Assembly: GCF_963678635.1 (NCBI RefSeq)
Contig: NC_087065.1
Span: forward strand, 49,672,952 to 49,736,951
DNA: 64,000 nucleotides
Direction: 5' to 3'
From: Symsagittifera roscoffensis
Taxonomy: Eukaryota; Xenacoelomorpha; Acoela; Convolutidae
Shown: one piece after another, positions 11,700-22,000 of the stretch
Position numbering within the stretch: the stretch's first letter is position 1
How the letters are laid out: each line of letters starts with the position of its first letter
Notes under the pieces: generated by a model
What the model saw: the letters and a program-made list of their open reading frames with translations, nothing else
Databases searched by the model: none
Told to the model about the DNA's origin: nothing
Made by a program: the position numbers and the translations under genes

Positions 11700-12416
11700 T
11701 TAAGTAGATTAAATAATCGAATTTTCGACCAATCAGAATGCAGCAAAATTATAATTCTCAATACAAAGCTCTAGCGCTAATTTACTGTATTTATTCATAG
11801 GGTGGAGATTCTTAAGTAGATCCGAAATTTGTACTATGTTAACGGAGGCGGAGCAATAAGCAGAATGGTCTAAGAGCAGAATGAGTCCAAGAGCGGAAAA
11901 ACAGAAAAAAATAACTTAAACTGGTTTATACGGGCTAATTGATAAAAAAATTATTAGAATCGTCAAAAAATACCAAGAAAATGAATAAATTATGCATGAA
12001 TTGAATAATTTCATTAAGTTTTTTGATTGACTTTTTTTTGAAAAATCTTGATTAAATTACTCAAATTATGGATAAAATGTTCGTTGTTCTGGTATTATTG
12101 ACATTTCTGATAATTAATTTACCGATTAGCTTGAAAAAGTTTTTTTTCTTCAGTTTTTCTGCTCTTGGACCCTTTCTGCTCTTAGACCATTCTGCTTATT
12201 GACTGGCCACCTATGTTAACAATTTCCCCCTTATTGCAATAGCGGGGGGGGGGGGATAGTTAACAAGATCTCAAGTTAAGATCCTCCCACCCCGCCAACG
12301 GCTTTGGGGGCGTGGAGGATGTTAACTTGGTCCAATAAAAGTCTGTTGAGCCAAAAAATACCACCCAAAGTTGGGCAAATGTGTTATTTAGTGTTAGTAC
12401 AGTTTTTTTTCGCCAG
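11700..12416. other. Non-coding DNA upstream of a PKC exon
   Basis: 11700-11800 is a copy of the CGACCAATCAGA / CTCTAGCGCTAATTTACTG repeat also found at 14646 and 15630. 12200-12340 contains G runs and TTAAC motifs of a related repeat. The last bases (a run of T, then CGCCAG at 12411-12416) form the splice acceptor for the exon that starts at 12417. Confidence 0.6.
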
Positions 12417-12557
12417 CTAATGACGAAGGATCCCGAGCGACGACTGGGTTCGGGGGAGTCGGGGGAGCAGGACATCGAGAGCCACGCCTTCTTCAGACGC
12501 ATCTGCTGGGACAGACTGGCTCGCAGAGAGATACAGCCGCCATACATACCCAACAGG
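12417..12557 (+). CDS. PKC exon: end of kinase C-lobe
   Basis: The acceptor is TTTTTTTTCGCCAG and the donor is AGG|GCAAGT, a GC-AG type intron. The 47 residues run from [11 protein letters not shown] to QPPYIPNR. The first residues match the usual exon boundary just before the conserved L-M-T-K segment of PKCs. Confidence 0.85.
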
Positions 12558-13751
12558 GCAAGTGCTCGTTCAATTTCTAGCTCTTGTAATTAAGCTGCGT
12601 AGACAAGGGTCGCCCTCCCCCTTTAATGGTAAAATATACTCCGCTAACGTTTTTTTTCCAATACCCAACTGCCCCAATACATAATGAGTCTCTTAGTATA
12701 TTCAGTGACTAATGAAACGTTTTTTTTTGTTCTTGTTTTTCTTTAATGATATTGTACCTGCTCAGCCCAAACTCCAAGTTTGTAACTGCAAAAGTTGATG
12801 CAACATTTATAAGATCTCTTTAACCAGTGGGGGGGGGGACGCCCATCTGCAGGGATTCGACCCCCTGCCGACCCAAAGGGTCCCCCTTTGGTACTTTTTA
12901 GGAAATCGATTTTTGGTCGACCGACCCTAAAATTTTTCTAAAGGCGCTTTGGGCGCCAATATATACTATTTTTGAGGGGGAGCGCAGGCCAAAAATAAGC
13001 AATTTTTGTGTCAAAATTTTCCAAAAAGTGCACAAAACGGAAAATCAATTTGGTCGACCTAAAAAAACGTAATTTCTGTGTCAAAAATTTCCAAAAATTG
13101 CCCAAAAACCGAAAATCAATTTGGTCGACCTAAAAAAAGGTCGCCAAAATTTTCGAAAATTTTTTGAATATCCCCCCTCCCCGAGAAAATCATTGATCCG
13201 CCGCTGTCTTTAACTATTCCCCCTCGGGTACCTAGTTACAAACATTCCCCCGATTAAGATTTAAATCAACTGTTAAGCATATCAGAATTTTATACCTACT
13301 AACGAATATACCCCTTTTTCAAAAGGGGTGTATAGTTTAAGAGATCCCAATTGAGTCTCTCTCACACACTTCTTAAAAACTACAAATGAAATTTAGTTTC
13401 TATAAGTTCCGAGGGCTCTCACAATTATGAGTTGTGTAGTTTGAAGAAGTTGTTCCCTAATTTCTTCCGAGGAAATGCTTAAGGTTGTTTTAGAATTCGG
13501 ACGCGGACACTTCCCATTTCGACCGTTCGTTCACCCGGCAGCAAGTGGAGTGGACTCCATCGGACAAACTGTTCCTCATCAACCTCTCGGGAGACGAGTT
13601 CGACGGATTCTCCTTCGTCAACACAAAAATGCCTCTGGTCGAAACTGACAAAGTCAACGATAGCAACAACAAAAATGAAATCAGCAATTTTGACTTCAGT
13701 GAAATCAGTAAAAACGGTTCTAAAAGCAGCAACCTTAGCACAACTCTATGA
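12417..13751 (+). CDS. Protein kinase C, last two coding exons (5' part outside)
   Basis: Two exons join in phase 0: 12417-12557 (47 codons) and 13494-13751 (86 codons with TGA). Together they encode the end of the kinase C-lobe and the AGC-kinase C-terminal tail. Visible motifs are [13 protein letters not shown], then HAFFRRI, then REIQPPYIP, then the turn motif EWTPSDK and the hydrophobic motif FDGFSFVN. That order and spacing are typical of conventional and novel PKCs, serine/threonine kinases activated by diacylglycerol; the tail sites are priming phosphorylation sites. The chain continues about 40 residues beyond the hydrophobic motif with a polar, N/S-rich tail, longer than usual. The intron starts with GC (GCAAGT) instead of GT. 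The catalytic loop, ATP site and regulatory domains must lie upstream. I did not find them in 1-12416, where only repeats and a gap are visible. The PKC subclass cannot be fixed. Confidence 0.85.
12825..13206. mobile_element. hAT-like non-autonomous element with CAGYGG ends, in the PKC intron
   Basis: The element begins CAGTGGGGGG and ends GGATCCGCCGCTG-like (GATCCGCCGCTG). It is flanked by the perfect octamer TCTTTAAC at 12817-12824 and 13207-13214. The interior carries CCCTGCCGACCCAAAGGG, GGCGCTTTGGGCGCC and GGTCGACC blocks shared with 5935-6200, 18100-18504 and 19200-19605. It sits wholly inside the last PKC intron. Confidence 0.85.
13494..13751 (+). CDS. PKC exon: C-terminal tail with turn and hydrophobic motifs
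   Basis: The acceptor is TTGTTTTAG at 13485-13493, and the frame continues in phase 0. The exon carries [15 protein letters not shown], then EWTPSDK (turn motif), then FDGFSFVN (hydrophobic motif), and ends at TGA 13749-13751. Two AATAAA signals follow at 14006 and 14018. Confidence 0.88.
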   Translation, partial: NSDADTSHFDRSFTRQQVEWTPSDKLFLINLSGDEFDGFSFVNTKMPLVETDKVNDSNNKNEISNFDFSEISKNGSKSSNLSTTL

Positions 13752-14005
13752 AATCTGAATCTATTATTGCGGGATCGAGTGATTTTAAGAGTTGCTCAAC
13801 TGGTATCAAATTTGTATCTTTCGGAGACTATACTCTTCAGGAAATTTATGCTCATTTGACTCGTTTCGACTGTGCAACTGCCTGTTTTGTTCCCTCTTCC
13901 TACAAAATTATTAACAAATTGTAGAGATTTCGAAATTTGATAATTTTAATAAGCTCAAATAATTTGACTAGTTATTATTGAACAATTTGCTCTATAAAAT
14001 TTTGA

Positions 14006-14023
14006 AATAAACTTTTTAATAAA
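14006..14023 (+). terminator. Probable polyadenylation signals of the PKC gene
   Basis: Two overlapping-range AATAAA hexamers (14006-14011 and 14018-14023) lie about 260 bases after the PKC stop codon on the same strand, the expected place for a 3' end. Confidence 0.5.
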
Positions 14024-14640
14024 CCAACAAACTTTCTAGGAGCTTTTCAATAACAGAAACATAGAGTGAAAGCGGATTCTTTAACCACAAGATGACCATG
14101 CAAAGTTTCGTAGATCGAACCCCAGCATCAGAGCGTGCCGATGCAGAAGACTTTTCAACAATGGGTCCCCCATTTTTATATGAATTTTTCAAAATTGTAC
14201 TGTTTTACAAAAATAACGATGTTTTTGGGCACTTTGGGCCTTTAAGCGTTATATTTGACCAAAAACTTGCTCTAAAACTTCATTAAACAAATGATCCCCG
14301 CAGTGTTTTGGGAGAGCAATATGGAAAATCAATTTAGTCATCCTAAGTTTAGTTCAACAAAACATTGATTGCCGCTCAGGCCCCAAAGGATTCTGCTAGC
14401 AGCAGAATTTAGCAAATTTGGCAGAATTCGGCTTATGGAGCAGAAAAATTGTATCGAGCAGCAGATGAGCAGAATTTAAATTATACGACAAGATTTGTCT
14501 GTTTCTCTCAAAAATAACGAAATAAAACACGCAATTCTACATCTCGGAAACACCAAATACGCAAATATGCTCTACCCGACTAAATTTCTAACAAAAACTG
14601 CTCTATTTTTCAGAAACACACAAAAACATGAATTTTTTTG
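14024..14640. other. Non-coding stretch after the PKC gene
   Basis: A 64-codon open frame at 14092-14286 has no recognisable motif. About 14385-14470 repeats the words GCAGAATTTAGCA and AGCAGA several times. Nothing else is recognised. Confidence 0.4.
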
Positions 14641-14645
14641 CGACT

Positions 14646-15780
14646 AGAGTAAATTAGCGCTAGAGCTTTGCATTGAGAATTCTAATTTTGCTGCAATCTG
14701 ATTGGTCGTAAATGCGTTATTTTTATCTACTTAATAATTGCCCCCCCCCCCTCTTTCTTAAAAAAGAGGGGCAATTGTTAAGTAAATCCGAATATTCAAG
14801 TGGAATCCTAGTCTCTTATCGTGTCGTTTAGTTTGATGGGTAACTTCAATTTTTTGGTGACTGAGGCCATTTGTGTGACTGTTTTTTGATTTTCTGATTA
14901 GCACATTATATTTGAAACACAAAAGTTTCATTGAAAAATTGAAATGAGCAATTAATTTTAAAAACAACCAAAAAAAAACTTACAGTTTGTGTAATGAGGG
15001 GGTTTAGTAGGCTAAATATGACTGACGATCAAATTTAATTGAAATAGCGTAATTAGCAAAAAATAACTGGAAAAAACATGCAGGTGGGAGAATGAAAAAG
15101 AGCCGCGTACAAAATACCAAGCAAAAGTGCCTTATTTTTTTTCATGAAAAACAAAAAAAATCTAACATTTTCTCATATAACGCCTTCCTCAGTTATGGTT
15201 GCCAAAAAAATTGAAAAATGGAGGCAGTTTTTTGAAGTAGTTGAAAAAAAAACGTATGTTTTTGGGCGCGAGCTCTTCTTAATTTTTATGTATATTGGCA
15301 AATAGCTTTCTTACAAGTTTTTTATTGGGTCGTTTACCAACTGGATGGAGTACAAAAATACCAAAACTCAACTGTGTTGGCAACCATAACTGAGGAAGGC
15401 GTTAGCTGAAAAAATGTTAGGTTTTTTTTTTGTTTTTCATGAAAAAAATAAGGCACTTTTGCTTGGTGTTTTGTACCCGGCTCTTTTCCATTCTCCCAAC
15501 TGCATGTTTTTTCCTGTTATTTTTTGCCAATTACAATTATATTTCAATTAAATTTGTGCGTCAGTCATATTTAGCCCTTCATTACACAAAAAATTGTAAG
15601 CTGATGTAAGGTGGGGCAATTTTTAAGTAGATTGAAATAACGCATTTTCGACCAATCAGATTGCAGCAAATTTAGAATTCTCAATGCAAAGCTCTAGCGC
15701 TAATTTACTGCTTTTATTAATAGGGGTGGCAATTTTCAAGTAGATACCAAAGGGAGGGCGATTGTTAAGTAGATCCGAAT
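14646..15780. repeat. Compound fold-back element, two nested inverted repeats
   Basis: The outer arms are 14646-14745 and 15612-15709. Both contain TTAGCGCTAGAG / CTCTAGCGCTAA and the CCAATCAGATTGCAGCAAA core. The inner arms are 14978-15203 and 15379-15600, about 220 bp each, meeting at TCAGTTATGGTTGCC and its complement. Fragments reading AATTGTTAAGTAGATCCGAA follow on each side. The outer sequence recurs singly at 11700-11800. No coding capacity is seen. The inner element may have inserted into the outer one. Confidence 0.75.
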
Positions 15781-17320
15781 ATTCTACCTTACATGCCTAA
15801 TTTAGCTTATATATACCTTTTTTTTGGAAAAGTCCAACAACCAAAGTTCAGCAGCCTATGGAAAAGTCCATCAACCAAAGCTTAACAGATTTTGATAGTC
15901 GCAGAATTATTCCTAAAATTAGCGTTGAATGAAAATTAATCATGATAGTCTAAAATGAGGCGCGACATTCTAAGAATCAACTGCAATAGTCTGGACATAA
16001 AGATGACACAGTCAGCAGATATATCCCGGACTTGTAACCTGCGGATGCTCTTAAAAAGAAACACAAGAAGCAAAATGAGCTTCAATTTTCAGTAAATAAA
16101 AAAACGAACACGGCAAAAAAATCTAAATTTTGAAAAGCATATACTTTTTTCAAAAGTTCAAATGTTATGCAGAAAATAAATTGCAAAGATTAATAATAAT
16201 ATTTAGAATAAACCGCACCCAGTTTCAAGAGATAGTAATTGATTATATTTTTATTTATTAGCAGGCTTACTGAAATTGTAAAAAACTATCATAATATATT
16301 ATTAATCAATTATAATCTATTGATATCCTTATTAAAACATATTAAATTTCATTTAAATTATAAACAAATATAATTATTTATAGTTGATTAACTTTTTAGG
16401 ATAAGTTCCAGGCAATTATAATCGCAATCGATTATTTGTACATTTCGAATTTCAAAACTTCGAAGTCCAAAAATTCTGAAATTTGACATGTCAAAAAAAA
16501 CTGAAAAAAGCTTGAAATGTGCTCGAAATTGGCGTATATTAGCATGAGTCATACCATTTAAATATGGCGCCCTCATCACAATACATAAAAAAATCTCATA
16601 ATTTATAGAAAAACTAGAAAAAGTCGAGTACCATTTAGTTAGTTTTAATAGTTAGTTATTTAGTTAGTTTTGCTATAACCCTTTGGTTAGTTATAACCCT
16701 TTGGTTAGCACTCTTTGATTAGGTCTAATACCTCTAAACCCAGATGAACAACCTCTCGCGTTGACCCAGTCCTGCCGAATCTCCGCCGCTCGAAAAATAT
16801 ATTTATTTTAAAATTCTTATTAGTCGGAACTGATAATAAACATGGTAAATGGTTTACGCAAACAATGGAGACCTTGTAAAATTACTCGATTTGAATTCTA
16901 GTCAACTGAGAGATTTGAGCTGTCTACCCAGGAAAATTCTTAAAAATTCTTTTTAGTTTGAGAAAACCAGTTATCATTTTCATTGACGCGCCAATCAAGA
17001 TGTTTTTAGCTGTATACCAAATCGTTGAGCGAGACCCAATTAAATTGAAAATTTTCAATATGAAATAAACAAAAAAATCTTCAAATGGGGGCGATATTAG
17101 TTTATGGAGGGCTTATATTGGAGCGTTTTTATTTGCTAATTTTCTTTACCTGCACCAACCTCGTGCTCAAGGCAGCCAACTATTCAATTGCTGCTCATAG
17201 ACCTGTAGACATTTTAGAGAACTACATTCTACTGAATAACATTCAGTTCTTTTATAAGTTGTTAATGATTAGTAATGTTTGTAAATCATTTTTTTTCGGC
17301 AATGTTTTTTGAAGTCAGGA
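15781..17320. other. AT-rich non-coding stretch
   Basis: No gene is recognised. 16180-16450 is extremely AT-rich with repeated TTATAATC/TTAATCAATTATAA words. 16630-16720 repeats TAGTTAGTT and ACCCTTTGGTTAG. Confidence 0.45.
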
Positions 17321-17324
17321 ATTA

Positions 17325-17600
17325 TAAGGCCCTATAACCGATTATAAGGGGTTTACTGTATGATCTATAATCAATTATAACAGAATATAAGAGATTTAAA
17401 ACTCTTGGAAAAAATCACAATTATAATGGATAATAAGAAATTATAATCTCTTGGAAAAAATCAGGATTATAATCGGTTATAAAAGATTACAATCTCCTGG
17501 AAAATATCACAGTCATAATCGATTACAAATCCTTTAAAGACCTAATTTTGGTCATTATAATCAATTATAAATGTCAAAAATCATCGTAATAACCCGTTAT
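17325..17600. repeat. Degenerate tandem repeat built on ATTATAATC / CTTGGAAAAAATCA
   Basis: Four to five irregular copies of a unit of about 55-60 bp contain TTATAATCTCTTGGAAAAAA followed by ATTATAATCGGTTATAA. The copies differ by many substitutions, so this is an old array. Confidence 0.65.
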
Positions 17601-18099
17601 AACCAATAACTTACGCCTAAACTTGGATGCTGGTATAGCAAAGGAAGTTCAAAGCCGCGCTGGTTGCTTCTTATTTTTCTTCGATTGCGCGTCGCTGTTA
17701 CTTTTTGTTGACATGCCATTCGCGGTTAACTATTCATCAATTGCGCCGTTCGCGGATAATTTTTTTGGGTTTGCGAAGTCCGACTTGAAAATAACCACTG
17801 ATAGTTGCGACCTTTTGGAAAAACCTAATTTTGGTCGGGACAGTCTGAAGATTCCAAAGGATCCGGTAGTTTGATTATAAAACGACAATATAATGACCCT
17901 CAGGACCTTCACAATATAATCACTTGCTTCAGTCATTAATTAAGTTGAAGGAAGGTTTATTCTCAACACAATGAGTTAATACTCGAAAAGTATTTTTTGA
18001 ATAAGAAGAGTGCAAAAATGCAGCTCAAAGTCTGATAAATTGTTTCGAATTTTTTAAAAAAATTTTTCAAGTTGTACTTGAAGGGTAAGGATTTTTTGT
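17601..18099. other. Non-coding stretch, no recognised gene
   Basis: An open frame of 83 codons at 17623-17874 resembles nothing I know and has no splice or initiation context. I treat the stretch as intergenic DNA beyond the 3' end of the protease gene. Confidence 0.4.
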
Positions 18100-18504
18100 A
18101 AGGAGGTTCCCCCCCTCTCAGGGATTCGACTTCTTGCCGACCCAAAGGGTCCCCCCTTTGGTACTTTTTAAAAAATCCATTTTTGGCTGACCGACTCTAA
18201 AATTTTCTAAAGGCGCTTTTGGCGCCAATGTATATTAACTTTGAGGGGGAGCGCGTATCAAAAAAACGCAATTTTTTTTGTCAAAATTTTCCAAAAAGTG
18301 CCCAAAAACGGCTTTTTTGACCTGTTTTTTCAAAAATTTGCCTGCGGCGCAGAAAAGTTTACCAATACAGCGTCTTTTAGTGCTTTAGGAGAGCTCGGAA
18401 AACTAATTTGGTCGACCTAAAAAAAAGTCGGCAAAATTTTCGACAATTTTTTGAAAATCCGCCTCCCCCTTCCCCCCCTCGAGAAAATCCTAGATCCGCC
18501 CCTG
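18100..18504. mobile_element. GGCGCCAATATA-family element, left end lost
   Basis: The right end GATCCGCCCCTG and the internal GACCCAAAGGGTCCCCC, AAGGCGC-TTTTGGCGCC and TTTGGTCGACC blocks match 12825-13206. The left CAG end is not visible, so the copy is truncated or mutated. It lies just downstream of the protease gene. Confidence 0.75.
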
Positions 18505-18540
18505 GACACCTATACTTCTTGATAAAATGTTTGTTCAAAA

Positions 18541-18546
18541 TTTATT
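18541..18546 (-). terminator. Candidate polyadenylation signal of the protease gene
   Basis: The - strand reads AATAAA 110 bases after the protease stop codon (TAG at 18656-18658) and just before the transposon remnant. Confidence 0.4.
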
Positions 18547-18655
18547 GCTATAAAATTTTTTCTTGATATTGTCACTTAATTCTTGAATTATCAATACTAT
18601 GATCTCTATGATTGTACAATTGTTATTTATATTTAATCAATTATTTTTTTTTCAG

Positions 18656-19005
18656 CTAAAATTGTAGCAATTTCATTGCTATTAGGGTGAACATAACTGA
18701 TGAAGTAACAGGGTTGCTTTTTTCGCTCAAATTATCTTTGAGGTTTCCTTTTCCACTTGGGCTTTCGGCTGGTCCATCGTTTTGACCTTGACCTCGAGTC
18801 TTTCCATTCTCGCGATCGCCCTTTCCACCGAATAGATTGTTTCCTTTTCTACTGACTCCACCTGTCCAGGTTTGCTCCTCCTTCATTTGGGCATGGAGAA
18901 AAGAGAGGATCTCGTCTAGCCATATCATCACGTAACCACCTGGCGTTTTTCCACAGTAGGGATCTCTGGGTCCGAAAGAGGTCACTCCACATATATAAGT
19001 TTGGC
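18656..19005 (-). CDS. Protease exon 6: end of catalytic domain and C-terminal tail
   Basis: The acceptor is ATTTTTCAG. The exon codes GQTYICGVTSFG, then the PYCGKTPGGYV segment and the terminal helix, then a low-complexity G/K/N tail ending in a hydrophobic stretch and TAG. The usual S-W-G of the substrate pocket reads S-F-G here. Confidence 0.85.
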
Positions 19006-22000
19006 CTGAAAAATATTTGTCTCATAATCGCTTTCATTGTATCCAATTTTCAGATTTAATGTTTATTTTTATTCCACAATAAAGCCGGAACACAAAAACA
19101 ATCTGTGAGCAAATAGAAAAAAAGGACTGGAAATAAAATTTACCGCAACTTTTCTTGGTTTTTTTCCCAGGATATTTCATTGAATGAACTTATACGCACC
19201 AGCGGATATAGGGGGAGGAGGGACGCCTTCCCTCAGGAATTCGAACCCCTGCCGACCCAAAGGTTCCCCCTTCGTACTATTTTGAGATATCCACTTTCGG
19301 TAACGGACCATAAAATTTTTTAAAGGCGCCTTAGTCGCCAATATATACTAATTTTGAGGGGGGGGGGGGGGGCGCCGAAAATTTTTTTTTTGTCAAAATT
19401 ATCCAAAAAAAGCCTAAAAACGCTTTTTTTTGGCCTGTTTTTTCTAAATTTTGCCTGCGGCGCAGAAATTTTGGTCAAAATGTGGTTTTACAGTGAATTA
19501 TTGGAGCTCAGAAAGTCAATTTGGTCTAAAAAAAGGTCGACAAAATTTTTGAAATTTTTGGAAAATCCGCCCCCCCTCCTCGAAAAAATTCTACATCCGC
19601 CCCTGCTTATAAGAATATAATATTACTAAAGACTATGTTCGGCTTTAAATTTTGGTTTCTATTATTTCGGACACAGGACTTTTGGTTCCGTGCACTATTT
19701 GCTCAAATTTTTGTTTGCTCTGTAGATTTGTTTGCTCCCATAAAAATTTGCTTTTCCCAAAATTTCCCCTCCCCAATATGTTTCAGATACTTACGTTTCG
19801 ATCGTCACGGCCAAAATTTTGTATGTTTCGACCGTGCTCGACCGTTCTCGCCCCAAGCAAGAAACGTATCGACCGAAAAATGTGCTCGACCGTGCTCGAC
19901 CCAAGGCATATATGCTTCGATCATCTCGGTCAAATTCCGCGTCAAATTCTCGATAAAACTCGTTTACTCTCGACTGTCGTTTCGTTTACTTTCTCGATAT
20001 TGATTTTTTCGTTTGATTCATCTCAGTTTGCAACAAACACAACCAAACATTTTTTTAAATTAGTCTCAAAAGTCCACAACAGTTGATGAAAATTTCAAAA
20101 AATTTGTTAATGATTTTTTGAGACCATGTGCAGTCCTGTATATTAACAGCAAATATGCCAACCTAGCCAATTGCACATTAAAAATACTTCTATCCTGGGC
20201 TATTGAGGGTTAAAAGTACAAATATCCTGGGCTATCGTGGGTCAAAATGTGCGTGGTGACAATTAATTCAATTAAATCAAATAAGACGAAACGAAACGAA
20301 CTGCACGAGAGAAAGTACCCAAATCTACTTAACCTTCATCCCCAATACATTCCAAAGCTCCACCAGAATCACCAGAACAGGCGTCTTTCTTCAATTGGGG
20401 ACCAGTGCCGTCTCTGTTTTTGGTAATGCCTCCAGCAAAAAAGGTTCTTTCCAGCTTGCCTTCTGTCAGGACAGACTGTGGGTTGTCTTTTTTCGTTTCG
20501 TATTGTCTGGCCCACTTTTCTCGATCGGCAACCCTCACTTCGACACTCTTTTTGTTTAAAAAGGAAACTGATCAAAAAACGAATAAAACCAAGCTTGTGT
20601 GAACATTCAGATACCAACTTGACGTGACACTAGCCACTTTTCGGAGGTTAAAATTTTGTTGGAATCTTCAACCAAAGAGAGCTAAAATGGTGTAATTGTT
20701 ATAGTTTGTTGTTTTGATTACTGAAAAGGTGGAGGCAGTGAATAAGACAAAAAAATGTACAGCAAGAAAAAAGAAGAAAACTAGTCCAAAGAGACCAAAA
20801 AAGTGTTTTTTCTTGATATTGCACGTCAAAACAAAAAATGTATTATGGCATTGAGTAAGAGAAAAACTTGTACAGGAAGAAAAACACTAGTTTGATTCGA
20901 GGAAAATAGATCGATAGACAATTTGTGAAAAAAACTAGAAAAAACTAAAATTTTTAATTGAAACCTAAAATCAATGAAATTTTTTGCATTATTTTGACTT
21001 TCCAATGTCTTCATTTGATTTTGCAAACAAATTGAATTAAAATTAAAAAAAACAAGAAACAAAGTGCAAAAAAAAACAGTTCTTAGCGCAAAAACGTATT
21101 AAAAATTTTATGAAATGATAAATCAAAAAAAACCACAGAGCCTAGAAAAGTGTGTTCGGGGACATTTAATCATATCCTCATTTTGGACTTGTTGTTTTCA
21201 AGGTTGCTGCTTTTTCATCGTTTTTCAAATCGAATATATGAAATAAAATTCAGCACTACTGGCACAATTTTCTCAGGTGATTCAAACGTATTTGTTCTAA
21301 CAAACAACTAATTTAGAAAGAACGTTTTTTGGTCAAGTTGATTTTCCCCACGAAAAACTAAACGCTTCAAAAAAACAATTTGGAAAATTTCTCAGTACTT
21401 AATTGTTGCTCGGTTACTAATCCCCTCCCCTTTGTGAACATTTTACATCCATTTTGGGTGTACCAACTCAAAAATAATTCCTTACCTCGCGAACTACTTT
21501 TCAATAGGTCAGCTTCAGTGTTAGTGATTTTCATTTTCTGGGTTAGCTGCCACAGATAGATTTTGTGAAAACAGTCAATTCAGATTTTTCAAAGTCTAGT
21601 TACTAAAGAGTTGAAAAAGCGTTAGTGTACGCGGTTGAACAGAAAAAGTTTACTGGCTTGTGTTTTGAAAAAACTTCAAATTTCCTAATTCAAAAAATAT
21701 ATATACTCGCCCTCACAGTTCTTTGAATTGAAATAACAAATCATGATTTTTACAGTTTTTTACAGTGAAAAAACTGGATTAATGGATAAATTTTTTAATC
21801 CGCTGGGAAGTCTAATATATAAAATCCACTTTCAAAACTAGAAGTTATTCAATTTTTTCTTAAATTTTACACATTTGCTGCGCGATATTGGAATTTGTTT
21901 TCTTTAACCAAAAGAAACAAACTAAACTCAAAGACAAAGACTGCTCGCATATCAGGGCAAACCCTTGAATGTTCCAACTGCCCCTTAATCCATATCGAAT

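Noticed and set aside
17623-17874. An 83-codon + strand gene
   Set aside because: No motif is visible and an antisense open frame overlaps it. Composition is like the surrounding intergenic DNA.
18656-18985. A separate 109-residue protein
   Set aside because: The sequence is the last exon of the protease. A proper acceptor at 19006-19014 and the phase match with exon 5 explain it.
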